Assembly: GCF_011300875.1 (NCBI RefSeq)
Contig: NZ_CP049862.1
Location: 2,356,001-2,420,000 of the forward strand
Source: Sanguibacter sp. HDW7
Lineage (GTDB): Bacteria; Actinomycetota; Actinomycetes; Actinomycetales; Cellulomonadaceae
Length of the DNA stretch: 64,000 nucleotides
Reading direction: 5' to 3'
Part shown: positions 1 to 8,124 of the stretch, piece after piece
Layout of the letters: every line of letters starts with the position of its first letter
Position numbering within the stretch: the stretch's first letter is position 1
Program-made: the position numbers and the translations under genes
Notes under the pieces: model-generated
Database searches by the model: none
The model's input: only the letters and a program-made list of their open reading frames with translations
Told to the model about the DNA's origin: nothing

Positions 1-865
1 CGTCGATGTCCGCGCCTCCGACGGGGAACCAGATGTCGAGCGTCGGTCGCGCGGCCTCCGCCAGCAGCAGGCCCGGGTCGATGATGCCCAGGACGCGGAC
101 CGTCGTGCCCTTGTCCGGGTCAGCGTCGACGAACGGGCCGACGCCCACGGGAGTGTGGAGCCAGTAGCCGTCGGACGGGTCGAGCACCTCGTAGGTGCCG
201 ACGAGGACGTAGCCGTCGCCACGCACCGTCGCGCCACGGACCTCACCGACGGACCAGCCGAGGCGGGCCGCGCCCGTCGCGGAGACGAGGACCTCTGCCG
301 GGACGGGAGGCGCGTCGGGATGCCGCGGCAGCTCCGAGGCCTCGGCGGGTGCCCGCCCCTCGACGATGCGGACGCGCTCGAGAAAGCCTGGGGCTGCAGC
401 GGGGACGATCTCGGGGAACGCCACGTCGGATCCCGCGCCTTCACGCACGGGGTCGAGGGGGTCGGTCGCGTCCGCGAGCCGCACCTGGGGCTCCCCGACC
501 GTGGCGCGGGCCTGCTCGGGGATGCGGTCGCGCAGGCCCAGGAGGTGTGCCTGAACCGGCCCGAGGGTCCGCTGCATGCTGCCCTCGAGACCGGGGGCCT
601 CGGCGGCATCCGGCACCCACAACGACGTGCGAACCACGAGATCGCGCCCCAGCGCCGACGACGTCCCGACGCGTGCGCCGACGACCTCCGACTCCATCGA
701 CGCGATGCCCCGCGGCCACAGCGCGAGCACCGACGAGCCGAGGAGCACGACGACGGCGACGACCGCCCCGGCGGTGAGACGGTACGCGAGCGAGCGCCCG
801 AGGACCGCCCGCCGCACCCGGACCGGCTCCTGCGGCGCGCTCGACTCCCGGGACAGGCTCGTCAT
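1..865 (-). CDS. FtsX-like permease, C-terminally truncated by window edge
   Basis: An open frame runs leftward from an ATG at 865 and is still open at base 1, giving 288 visible residues. A basic N-terminus is followed by one hydrophobic segment at about residues 28-48, then a long soluble stretch. This is the pattern of the first membrane helix and extracytoplasmic domain of FtsX/MacB-type permeases. The start overlaps the TGA of the upstream 911-residue permease as ATGA, so the two are probably translated together. Family assignment rests on topology and on the neighbour, not on a diagnostic motif. The rest of the gene lies outside the window. Confidence 0.6.
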   Translation of the reverse strand, partial: MTSLSRESSAPQEPVRVRRAVLGRSLAYRLTAGAVVAVVVLLGSSVLALWPRGIASMESEVVGARVGTSSALGRDLVVRTSLWVPDAAEAPGLEGSMQRTLGPVQAHLLGLRDRIPEQARATVGEPQVRLADATDPLDPVREGAGSDVAFPEIVPAAAPGFLERVRIVEGRAPAEASELPRHPDAPPVPAEVLVSATGAARLGWSVGEVRGATVRGDGYVLVGTYEVLDPSDGYWLHTPVGVGPFVDADPDKGTTVRVLGIIDPGLLLAEAARPTLDIWFPVGGADID

Positions 866-3597
866 GCCGACACCTCCCTGAGGTCACGGTCGGCCGCCTG
901 CCCGACGACGGTCCGTGCGTAAGCAGCGAGGATGCCTGCTGCGCCCGCCACGAGAAGGACGAGTCCCACGACGACCGGCAGCGGATCGAGCGCGACGCTG
1001 CCCGCGCCCGTCGATCCTGTCCCGGCGTTGACGAGCAACGGGGTCGCGACCCGCGCCATGACGAGACCGACGGCCGCACCGAGGACCGTCCCGGAACCCA
1101 GCACCCAGCACAGCTCGACGACGCGCGACCGCGCCTGCCGACGGGGTTCGAGCCCGAGCGCCCGCAGCGCGACAGTCTCCCCCTCGCGGGACGTGACCTG
1201 TGCCCTCGTCGTCGAGAGGAGTCCTGCCAGGGCGAGCAGCACCGCGGCGACACTCGCGGTGAGGAAGGCCGCCGCGACGCCGGCTCCGCGGGGCGCGCTC
1301 ACGGTGGCGACCGCGTCGGCGGACACCGACCACGTGCCGTCGGACACGAGCCGTTCGGCGAGGGACCGGGCCGCCCCGGGCGCGCCCGCAGCGTCGGCGG
1401 CCGTGCGCAGCCACACCTCCTCCGACCGCAGCACCGCGGCACCCATCGCCGCTTGGACCCCACGAAGTGCGTCGGCGTCGACCGCCACCGCGGGAGACTC
1501 GACGCCCGGCAGCCGGTCGCGGATCTCGGTCACCACGACGTCGACGTTGATCCCTGCGACCGTGAGGGGCATCTTGCTGCCGACCGCGAGGTCGAACGCC
1601 CGGGCGAGCGTCTCGTCGACAACGCCGGGCAGCCGCGCCGCCCCCTCGGCCACGGGTGCGACCCACGTGCCCGTCGTCCCGGAGACGAGCCGTCCCGCGG
1701 TCGGGAGGTCGACGCCGCTCTTGGACAGCTCCCACACGGGCGGGCCCACCGGCCCCTCGGCCCCGGAGACGTCACCGACCTCGATCGTGACGACGTGGCC
1801 CCCGTCAAAGACCTGCGTGTACGTGCGCGACCCGTCGGACAGGACCTCATCGACCGTGACCGAGAGGGACACGACCATCCATGTGCCGGGAAGGTCGGTG
1901 CTCACCGTGAGCATCCCGGTCGATCCGGGTCCCTCGGCATCGAGCTCGACGCTCGAGCCGCGGGCCAGCGCGAAGCGTCCCTCGTCGTCGACCAGCCAGG
2001 CGGTCGCGCCGACGCGGGCCGTGAGAACGCGCGGGTCGCCGGTGAGCCCGAAGTCGACGTCCAGGTCGGGGATCTGTTCGAAGCGGGCGGTGACGGGGAT
2101 CGTGAGTCCCTGGGCCCCGAGGACGGGCCCGGACGACGTCGCCGCTCCGGCAAGTGCGGGCGCGAGCGGCTGCCCGTCACGCACCACGGCGTCGAGCGAC
2201 GCGGGGCGTGCCGCGAGGAGAGTGACGGTCTCGGGACCCACATCGGCCTCGCGCACGACCACGGCCGCCGACGCCACAGCCCCGGCGTCGACGCCCGGCG
2301 CGGGGTCGACGTCGGCTGCGACGACGGGACCGCTCGTCGCGACGGTGACCCGCAGGTCGGCGCCCGCGTCGAGCGAGGCGAGGCGGGCACCGCCGACGGC
2401 GGTCGACCCTGAGTAGGCCGAGGCGAGGACGGTCGTCGCGACCGCCAGTCCGGCGACGAGGGCGGGAAGCCGCACCCCGTGCCGTCGAGCGGCGGAGCGG
2501 AGCGCGAGGACACGGTCGAGCCCCCGTGCGCGCGCGGCACGGCGCGCGAGCATCGCGAGGACGGGTCCCGTCGCCAGGACCCCGAGCATGACGAGGGAGA
2601 CGAGCAGCGCCGCCGGTGCGGCGACCGCGAGGAGGTCGGGGGTCGCGTCGTCGGCGACACTGATCCGCCACGTCGCGACGAGAGCGACGACCACGAGCGC
2701 GAACGTCGTGACGACCGACCCTGCAGCCAGGGTCCCGCGAGGCTCGGTCCGCTGGAGGTCCTCGAGCTGACGCCCTGCGCGCACCGTCGTCGTGAGCGTG
2801 ACGGCAACGACCGCGACGAGTGCGGCGACGACCGCCCTCTGCTCGATCCCGGCGACGGGACCGACGACGCCACGGAGCACGAGGAGGGAGGCCACAGCCC
2901 CGACCGCCGCGCCGAGCGCGGCGGTCACGGCGGCCTCGGCGCCCACGAGCGTCCGGAGCTGGCCGCGGCTCACCCCGCGCGAGGCGAGGAGCGCGTCCTG
3001 GCGTCGTCGGCTCGCCACGACCTGGCTCGCGACGCGACCGAGCCCGACGACGCCGACGACGCCGAGGACGAGGAGGGGGACGACGGCGACCGCACGGAAC
3101 GAGCCGGCCCGAGCGGCGAGCGTGTCCGCCGCCGCGACGAGCCCCCCGGAGACGACGAGGCCTCGCGACTGCGCGTCCGATCCCTTGACCGCTGACTCGA
3201 GACCGGGCAGGCCCGCGGCGAGCCGTATGACGTCCTCAGGGTCGAGGGACGTCGCGTCGACGCTCACCGTCCAGGTGACGAACGGGGTGTCGGTGCCGTC
3301 GGCGGCCTGGCTGCGCGCGACGTCGACGTGGGCACCGCGCGCCGCGTCCGCGACGAGCCGCCTCACCGTCGCGTCCTGGGCGGCCCCGTCGTCGACGAGC
3401 CGGGTGCGCAGCACGAGGGTGCCGGACTCCCCCGCAAGCTCCGAGACGTCGCGGACCGAGGCCCGCACGCCGTGCTCGACCTGCCCGATCACGCCGACGA
3501 CGCACGCGACGACGAGACCGGTGAGCACTGCGAGCGCGAGCAGGGGCCCGCGACCCGCCGCAGCGCGACGAACCGCGAGCCCCCCGAGCCCGGTCAC
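862..3597 (-). CDS. FtsX-like ABC transporter permease
   Basis: This 911-residue membrane protein starts with GTG at 3597, five bases after the fused oligopeptide ATPase gene ends. A first helix lies at about residues 18-40, followed by an extracytoplasmic domain of about 120 residues. A cluster of helices at about 165-350 follows, then a second large soluble domain and three C-terminal helices (about 775-895). Duplicated three-helix FtsX units separated by extracellular domains are typical of MacB/LolC-like permeases that export or extract lipids and lipoproteins. It carries no ATPase domain, so it needs a separate ATPase. None of the MacB/LolD class is visible here; the adjacent ATPase is of oligopeptide type. 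Substrate unknown. Confidence 0.75.
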   Translation of the reverse strand: MTGLGGLAVRRAAAGRGPLLALAVLTGLVVACVVGVIGQVEHGVRASVRDVSELAGESGTLVLRTRLVDDGAAQDATVRRLVADAARGAHVDVARSQAADGTDTPFVTWTVSVDATSLDPEDVIRLAAGLPGLESAVKGSDAQSRGLVVSGGLVAAADTLAARAGSFRAVAVVPLLVLGVVGVVGLGRVASQVVASRRRQDALLASRGVSRGQLRTLVGAEAAVTAALGAAVGAVASLLVLRGVVGPVAGIEQRAVVAALVAVVAVTLTTTVRAGRQLEDLQRTEPRGTLAAGSVVTTFALVVVALVATWRISVADDATPDLLAVAAPAALLVSLVMLGVLATGPVLAMLARRAARARGLDRVLALRSAARRHGVRLPALVAGLAVATTVLASAYSGSTAVGGARLASLDAGADLRVTVATSGPVVAADVDPAPGVDAGAVASAAVVVREADVGPETVTLLAARPASLDAVVRDGQPLAPALAGAATSSGPVLGAQGLTIPVTARFEQIPDLDVDFGLTGDPRVLTARVGATAWLVDDEGRFALARGSSVELDAEGPGSTGMLTVSTDLPGTWMVVSLSVTVDEVLSDGSRTYTQVFDGGHVVTIEVGDVSGAEGPVGPPVWELSKSGVDLPTAGRLVSGTTGTWVAPVAEGAARLPGVVDETLARAFDLAVGSKMPLTVAGINVDVVVTEIRDRLPGVESPAVAVDADALRGVQAAMGAAVLRSEEVWLRTAADAAGAPGAARSLAERLVSDGTWSVSADAVATVSAPRGAGVAAAFLTASVAAVLLALAGLLSTTRAQVTSREGETVALRALGLEPRRQARSRVVELCWVLGSGTVLGAAVGLVMARVATPLLVNAGTGSTGAGSVALDPLPVVVGLVLLVAGAAGILAAYARTVVGQAADRDLREVSA

Positions 3598-3602
3598 GGC
3601 CC

Positions 3603-5318
3603 TCAGTCGACCTGAAGCTCGGTGACCTGGTCCCCGAGCTCGGCGAGAAGCGCGTGACGCTCCTCGCGACGACGACGCTGCTCGCCCGGCTCCGGCACGG
3701 GTGCCGCAGCGATGAGACGGCGCGTGTACTCCTCGCGCGGGTTGCCGAGGACGTCCCCGCGCGGGCCCTGCTCGACGATCTTGCCGTTCTGGAGGACCAC
3801 GACGCGGTCGGCGAGCATGTCGATGACCGCGAGGTCGTGGCTCACGAAGATGCAGCCGAACTGGTACCGCTCCTGCAGGGCGAGGAACATCCGCAGGACC
3901 TGCGCCTGGACCGAGACGTCGAGCGCGCTCGTCGGCTCGTCCGCGACGAGCAGCTGCGGGTCGAGCGTCAGGGCGCGCGCGATGCTCACGCGCTGACGCT
4001 GACCGCCCGAGAGCTCGTGCGGGTAGCGGTTGATGACGTCGCTGGGCAGCTCGACCGCGTCGAGCAGCTCGCGCACGCGGGCGAGCTGGCTCTTGCGGTT
4101 GCCGACCTTGTGGACGACGAGGGGCTCGGCGATGCAGTCGCCGATCGGGAAGCGCGGGTTGAGCGAGGACGCGGGGTCCTGGAAGACGACGCCGACGCGA
4201 CGACGGATCGCCTTCTCCGACCGGCCCTTGGCGCGATAGAGATCGGTGCCGAAGATCTCGACCTCGCCGCCCGCGGCGGGGATGAGGCCGAGCGCGCAGC
4301 GAGCGATCGTCGACTTGCCCGAGCCGGACTCGCCGACGAGACCGACGATCTCACCGGCGCCGACCTGGAACGACACGTCGTCGACGGCCCGGAACGGCGC
4401 CTTGCCCATGCGCTGGTACTCGACGACGAGGTTGCGGACGTCGAGCGCGAGGTGCGGCGCGGAGCCGGCCTCGGCCTCGACGCGGTTGACCGCGATGCCG
4501 AACTGCTCAGGGCCCTGCCCGAGGTGCGGCACGGCAGCGAGGAGCCGCTTCGTGTACGGGTGCTGGGCGTGGTTGAGGACCTCGTCCGCGCTGCCCTCCT
4601 CGACGATCTCGCCCTTGAGCATGACCGCGACGCGGTCCGCCATGTCGGCGACGACGCCCATGTTGTGGGTGATGAGGAGGATGCCCGTGTCGAGCTTGTC
4701 CTTGAGGGAACGCAGCAGGTCGAGGATGTCGGCCTGGACGGTGACGTCGAGAGCGGTCGTGGGCTCGTCGGCGACGATGACCTGCGGGTCGCACGCGAGC
4801 GCCATGGCGATGACGACGCGCTGTCGCTGACCGCCCGAGAGCTCATGAGGGAACTGCTTGACGCGCCGCTCGGGCTCGGGGATGCCGACCATGCGCAGCA
4901 GCTCGACAGCGCGGGCGTCCGCGTCCTTGCCGTGCGCGACGTCGTGGAGCTCGAGCGACTCGGTGAGCTGCGACCCGATCGTGAGGACCGGGTTGAGCGC
5001 CGTCATGGGCTCCTGGAAGACCATGGCGATGTCGTTGCCGCGCATACGGCGCAGCGCGCCGTCATCGAGGTCGCCGACGACCTTGTCGCCGACCGTCACG
5101 CGGCCGGAGATCCTGGCGTTGCCGGGCAGCAGGCCGAGCGCCGTCATCGACGTGACGGACTTGCCCGAGCCTGACTCGCCGACGAGGGCGAGGACCTCGC
5201 CCGGACGAACCTCGAGGCTGATGCCCTTGACCGCGTGGACCGAGCCGAACTCGGTGCGGAACCTGACGTCGAGGTCGGTGAACGAGAGGACCGGGTCCTG
5301 GGTGGTGTCGACGCTCAT
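3603..5318 (-). CDS. Oligopeptide/dipeptide ABC importer, fused two-domain ATPase
   Basis: A 571-residue cytoplasmic ATPase with two complete nucleotide-binding domains in one chain, corresponding to DppD plus DppF. Domain 1 has Walker A GESGSGKS at residues 47-54 and signature LSGGQRQRV near 160. Domain 2 repeats the same Walker A near 335 and LSGGQRQRV near 440. Each domain ends with the extension typical of the Opp/Dpp family. It powers peptide uptake through the two permeases encoded just upstream. Its ATG shares one base with the TGA of the DppC-type gene (TGATG), indicating translational coupling. Confidence 0.95.
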   Translation of the reverse strand: MSVDTTQDPVLSFTDLDVRFRTEFGSVHAVKGISLEVRPGEVLALVGESGSGKSVTSMTALGLLPGNARISGRVTVGDKVVGDLDDGALRRMRGNDIAMVFQEPMTALNPVLTIGSQLTESLELHDVAHGKDADARAVELLRMVGIPEPERRVKQFPHELSGGQRQRVVIAMALACDPQVIVADEPTTALDVTVQADILDLLRSLKDKLDTGILLITHNMGVVADMADRVAVMLKGEIVEEGSADEVLNHAQHPYTKRLLAAVPHLGQGPEQFGIAVNRVEAEAGSAPHLALDVRNLVVEYQRMGKAPFRAVDDVSFQVGAGEIVGLVGESGSGKSTIARCALGLIPAAGGEVEIFGTDLYRAKGRSEKAIRRRVGVVFQDPASSLNPRFPIGDCIAEPLVVHKVGNRKSQLARVRELLDAVELPSDVINRYPHELSGGQRQRVSIARALTLDPQLLVADEPTSALDVSVQAQVLRMFLALQERYQFGCIFVSHDLAVIDMLADRVVVLQNGKIVEQGPRGDVLGNPREEYTRRLIAAAPVPEPGEQRRRREERHALLAELGDQVTELQVD

Positions 5319-6346
5319 CAGTCCTTGCTCCTGTTCTGGCGCGGGTCGAACGCGTCCCGCAGCCCGTCACCGATGAAGTTCACGCACAGCGCGATCGCGA
5401 GAATGAGCATGCCGGGCCACCAGAAGAGCCACGGCCGCGTCGAGAACGCACCCTGGTACGTCGAGATGAGCGTGCCGAGCGAGACGTCCGGCGGCTGGAC
5501 GCCGTAGCCGAGGTAGCTGAGCGACGTCTCGAGGAGGATCGCGGAGGCGATCGCGAGGGTCGCGGAGACGATGATGACGCCCACGGTGTTCGGCAGGATG
5601 TGCTTGAAGATGATGCGACGCGGCGACGTGCCGATCGCGAGGGCCGAGGCGACGAACTCGCGCTCGCGCAGCGAGAGCACCTCGCCGCGCACGAGTCGGG
5701 CGAGCCCCGTCCAGGTCACGAGCGCGAGGACGATGGCGAGACCTGCAGCGCCCCAGCCTGCGGCGATCTTGCCGAGCACCGCCGCGAGGACGAGCAGCGG
5801 GATGACGATGACGAGGTCCGTGAGGCGCATGAGTACGGACTCGACCCAGCCGCGGAAATAGCCCGCGACGCCGCCGATGATCGTGCCGATGAGCGTCGAG
5901 CCGAGGCCGACCGTCAGCGCGATGAGGATCGAGATCTGCGTGCCGCGCATCGCGAGGGCGAAGTAGTCCTTGCCCGTGTCGTCCTGCCCGAAGGGGTGCT
6001 CGCCGAGGGAGAAGGGCCACAGCTGGAGCGTGGGCCTGCCACCGTTGACGACGTCGGCCGCCTTGGCGAAGTCCTTGTCCCACCAGCCGGGGAACGGACC
6101 GAAGCCGATCGACGTGTAGGCGATGACGACGATGAAGAGCAGGATGACGAGCGAGGTCATCGCGCCCTTGTGCCGCACGAAGCGGCGCAGGACGAGCTGG
6201 CCCTGCGAGTAGGACTTCTGCGAGGCGTCCGGGACCGACTTCTCGACCTCGAGGTCGATGCCGGCGACGACGGGCTCGACGCCGCCGACCCCCGGAGAGG
6301 GTGTCTGGAGGTTCTCGTGCTCGGCGGGCTTGTTCGGGTCAGTCAT
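5318..6346 (-). CDS. Oligopeptide ABC importer permease, DppC/OppC type
   Basis: This 342-residue inner-membrane permease has a cytoplasmic N-terminus of about 50 residues, then a first helix (TSLVILLFIVVIAYTSI) and a periplasmic loop. The remaining helices belong to the BPD_transp_1 domain. The EAA loop that contacts the ATPase is visible as ASALAIGTSPRRIIFKHILPN. The C-terminal GDGLRDAFDPR is characteristic of DppC/OppC. The ATG at 6346 is preceded by GGAG at a suitable distance. It lies between the DppB-type permease (55-base gap) and the ATPase (one-base overlap), the usual order for peptide importers. Confidence 0.95.
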   Translation of the reverse strand: MTDPNKPAEHENLQTPSPGVGGVEPVVAGIDLEVEKSVPDASQKSYSQGQLVLRRFVRHKGAMTSLVILLFIVVIAYTSIGFGPFPGWWDKDFAKAADVVNGGRPTLQLWPFSLGEHPFGQDDTGKDYFALAMRGTQISILIALTVGLGSTLIGTIIGGVAGYFRGWVESVLMRLTDLVIVIPLLVLAAVLGKIAAGWGAAGLAIVLALVTWTGLARLVRGEVLSLREREFVASALAIGTSPRRIIFKHILPNTVGVIIVSATLAIASAILLETSLSYLGYGVQPPDVSLGTLISTYQGAFSTRPWLFWWPGMLILAIALCVNFIGDGLRDAFDPRQNRSKD

Positions 6347-6400
6347 GGCGTGCTCCGCTGGAGGCGTGGTGGACGGCGGTCTGCAAGGTGCTCAACGTCC

Positions 6401-7918
6401 TCACCGCCTGATCCGGGGGTCGAGCGCGGCGTACGCGAGGTCGGCCACGAGGTTCATGACGATCGCCGCGGTTCCAGTCACGAGGAAGAACGCCATGACG
6501 GGCGCTGGGTCGACGTGGTTGAGGCCGGTCTGGAAGAGCTCACCCATGCCCTTCCAGCCGAAGACCTGCTCGGTGATGATGGCGCCGCCGATGAGGCCGG
6601 CGAAGTCGAACGCGACGATCGTCGTGATGGGGATGAGCGCGTTGCGGAATCCGTGCTTGACGATGACGACGCGCTCCGAGAGGCCCTTGGACCTCGCGGT
6701 ACGGATGTAGTCCTGGTTCATCACCTCGAGCATCGACGAACGCGTGTAGCGCGTGTACGACGCGATCGAGATGAGCGTGAGGACGATCGTCGGGAGGATG
6801 ATCTGCGCACCCTTGTCGAGGAACGACTCCCAGAAGCCGCCCGAGAAGTTGGGTGTCTCCGAGCCGATCGTCGAGATGGGGCGCGGCTTGAGCTTGAGGA
6901 GCGAGGACCAGTGGCGGCTCGCGACGTCCGCGATCGTCAGCATGCCCATGACGACGCTCACGGACATCGAGAGGGTCACGGCGGTGCGGCGCGAGTATCC
7001 GCCGACGAACCAGCCGATCGCGCCCGAGACGAGGAGGGCAACGGGCAGGAGTCCGAAGATCGTGCCCCAGCCGCCCTTCTGAAGGAGCGGGAGGACGACG
7101 AGGTGGCTCACCGTGCCGGCGAGGACGGTGCCGAGCGTCGCGTAGAGGACGCGACGGTTGCGGATGCCGGCGAAGAGCGCGGTCCCGCCGACGGCGGCGC
7201 CAAGGCCGACGAGGAGCACGAACGCGATGCCGAGCATCGGGCGACGGAACCACTCGGTGGCCGAGAAGTACGACATCGCAGCGATGACGAAGACGAGCAC
7301 GGTGCCGGCGGTGAGCGCGCGACGCTTCATGGTGCCGCCGAGCACCCCCTGGACGATGAGTGCGAGAACCACGGCTGCGCCGGCTATCTGCGCGAGCGTG
7401 AACGTCGGTTCCCTGATCCAGTCGTTGAAGCGGATCGCGCCGTACTCCTTGAGGAGGACGGCGGCCCAGAAGACCGGCAGCGAGAAGAACAGGAACGCGA
7501 GGAAGGTCACGACGTAGTCGAAACCGGAGTACTGGCGGATCGCCGTGGCGATTCCGACGATCACACCGATGAGGATCGCGAGCACGGTCGCGAGGACGAC
7601 GAGCCGGAGCGTCGACTGGGCGGCGTTGCCCAGGAGGCTCCCGACGTCGGTCCCGTTCATGTTGTTGCCGAGGTCGCAGGCGAGCGTCACGCACCTGGCG
7701 ACGCCACCGAGCCATACGCCGTAGCGCTGGAACCAGGGCTGGTCGAGCCCCATGAACTCGGTCCGCTGGCGGATGAGGTGGTCCTTGTTCTTGTCGTTCG
7801 ACTCACGCAGGTCGGCGATCGGGTCGCCTGAGATGGTCACGAGGAAGAACAGCAGCATCGAGCCGCCGAGCAGCACCAGGAACGAGGCTCCGAGCCTACG
7901 CAGGATGAACTTGGCCAC
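6401..7918 (-). CDS. Oligopeptide ABC importer permease, DppB/OppB type, enlarged
   Basis: This is a 505-residue inner-membrane permease; usual DppB/OppB proteins have about 310-340 residues. GTG at 7918 is chosen because it has a GAAGGAA ribosome site and begins the canonical N-terminus MAKFILRRLGASFLVLLGG. The N-terminal helix, periplasmic region and first permease helices run to LFFSLPVFW. The remainder of the domain resumes at LPTIVLTLISIASYTRYTRSS with the EAA-like loop YIRTARSKGLSERVVIVKHG and ends DLAYAALDPRIR. Between these, roughly 170 extra residues carry several additional hydrophobic segments. A longer in-frame upstream opening exists but lacks a ribosome site. Confidence 0.93.
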   Translation of the reverse strand: MAKFILRRLGASFLVLLGGSMLLFFLVTISGDPIADLRESNDKNKDHLIRQRTEFMGLDQPWFQRYGVWLGGVARCVTLACDLGNNMNGTDVGSLLGNAAQSTLRLVVLATVLAILIGVIVGIATAIRQYSGFDYVVTFLAFLFFSLPVFWAAVLLKEYGAIRFNDWIREPTFTLAQIAGAAVVLALIVQGVLGGTMKRRALTAGTVLVFVIAAMSYFSATEWFRRPMLGIAFVLLVGLGAAVGGTALFAGIRNRRVLYATLGTVLAGTVSHLVVLPLLQKGGWGTIFGLLPVALLVSGAIGWFVGGYSRRTAVTLSMSVSVVMGMLTIADVASRHWSSLLKLKPRPISTIGSETPNFSGGFWESFLDKGAQIILPTIVLTLISIASYTRYTRSSMLEVMNQDYIRTARSKGLSERVVIVKHGFRNALIPITTIVAFDFAGLIGGAIITEQVFGWKGMGELFQTGLNHVDPAPVMAFFLVTGTAAIVMNLVADLAYAALDPRIRR

Positions 7919-8016
7919 GGACGATTCCTTCACGTCTCTGGATGGTGCGGGGATGGTCGGCACGGCACCGTCGCCGAGCTGCCCCGGTCGGGGCGGCTCG
8001 GTGGCATCCTCGCGCC

Positions 8017-8050
8017 GCTGGGGTGAGGTCGTTGACGACCTCACCCCAGC
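8017..8050 (-). terminator. Perfect hairpin between binding protein and permease genes
   Basis: Arms of 16 bases (GCTGGGGTGAGGTCGT and its exact complement) flank a two-base centre. The hairpin lies 74 bases after the binding-protein stop and about 100 bases before the DppB start. There is no T-run, as is common for GC-rich actinobacterial terminators. In this position it probably attenuates read-through or stabilises the upstream mRNA end, giving more binding protein than membrane components. Confidence 0.7.
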
Positions 8051-8124
8051 GGTCTTGCTGTGCAAGCCTAATGCGTCGGACGCGTCAGGCGTTCATGTCG
8101 GCCCGAGGGCCGTCATGCGTCGGA

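Noticed and set aside
5600-7831. Plus-strand open frame of about 740 codons over the peptide permeases
   Set aside because: Antisense shadow of DppB/DppC-type genes: charged low-complexity product and no ribosome site.
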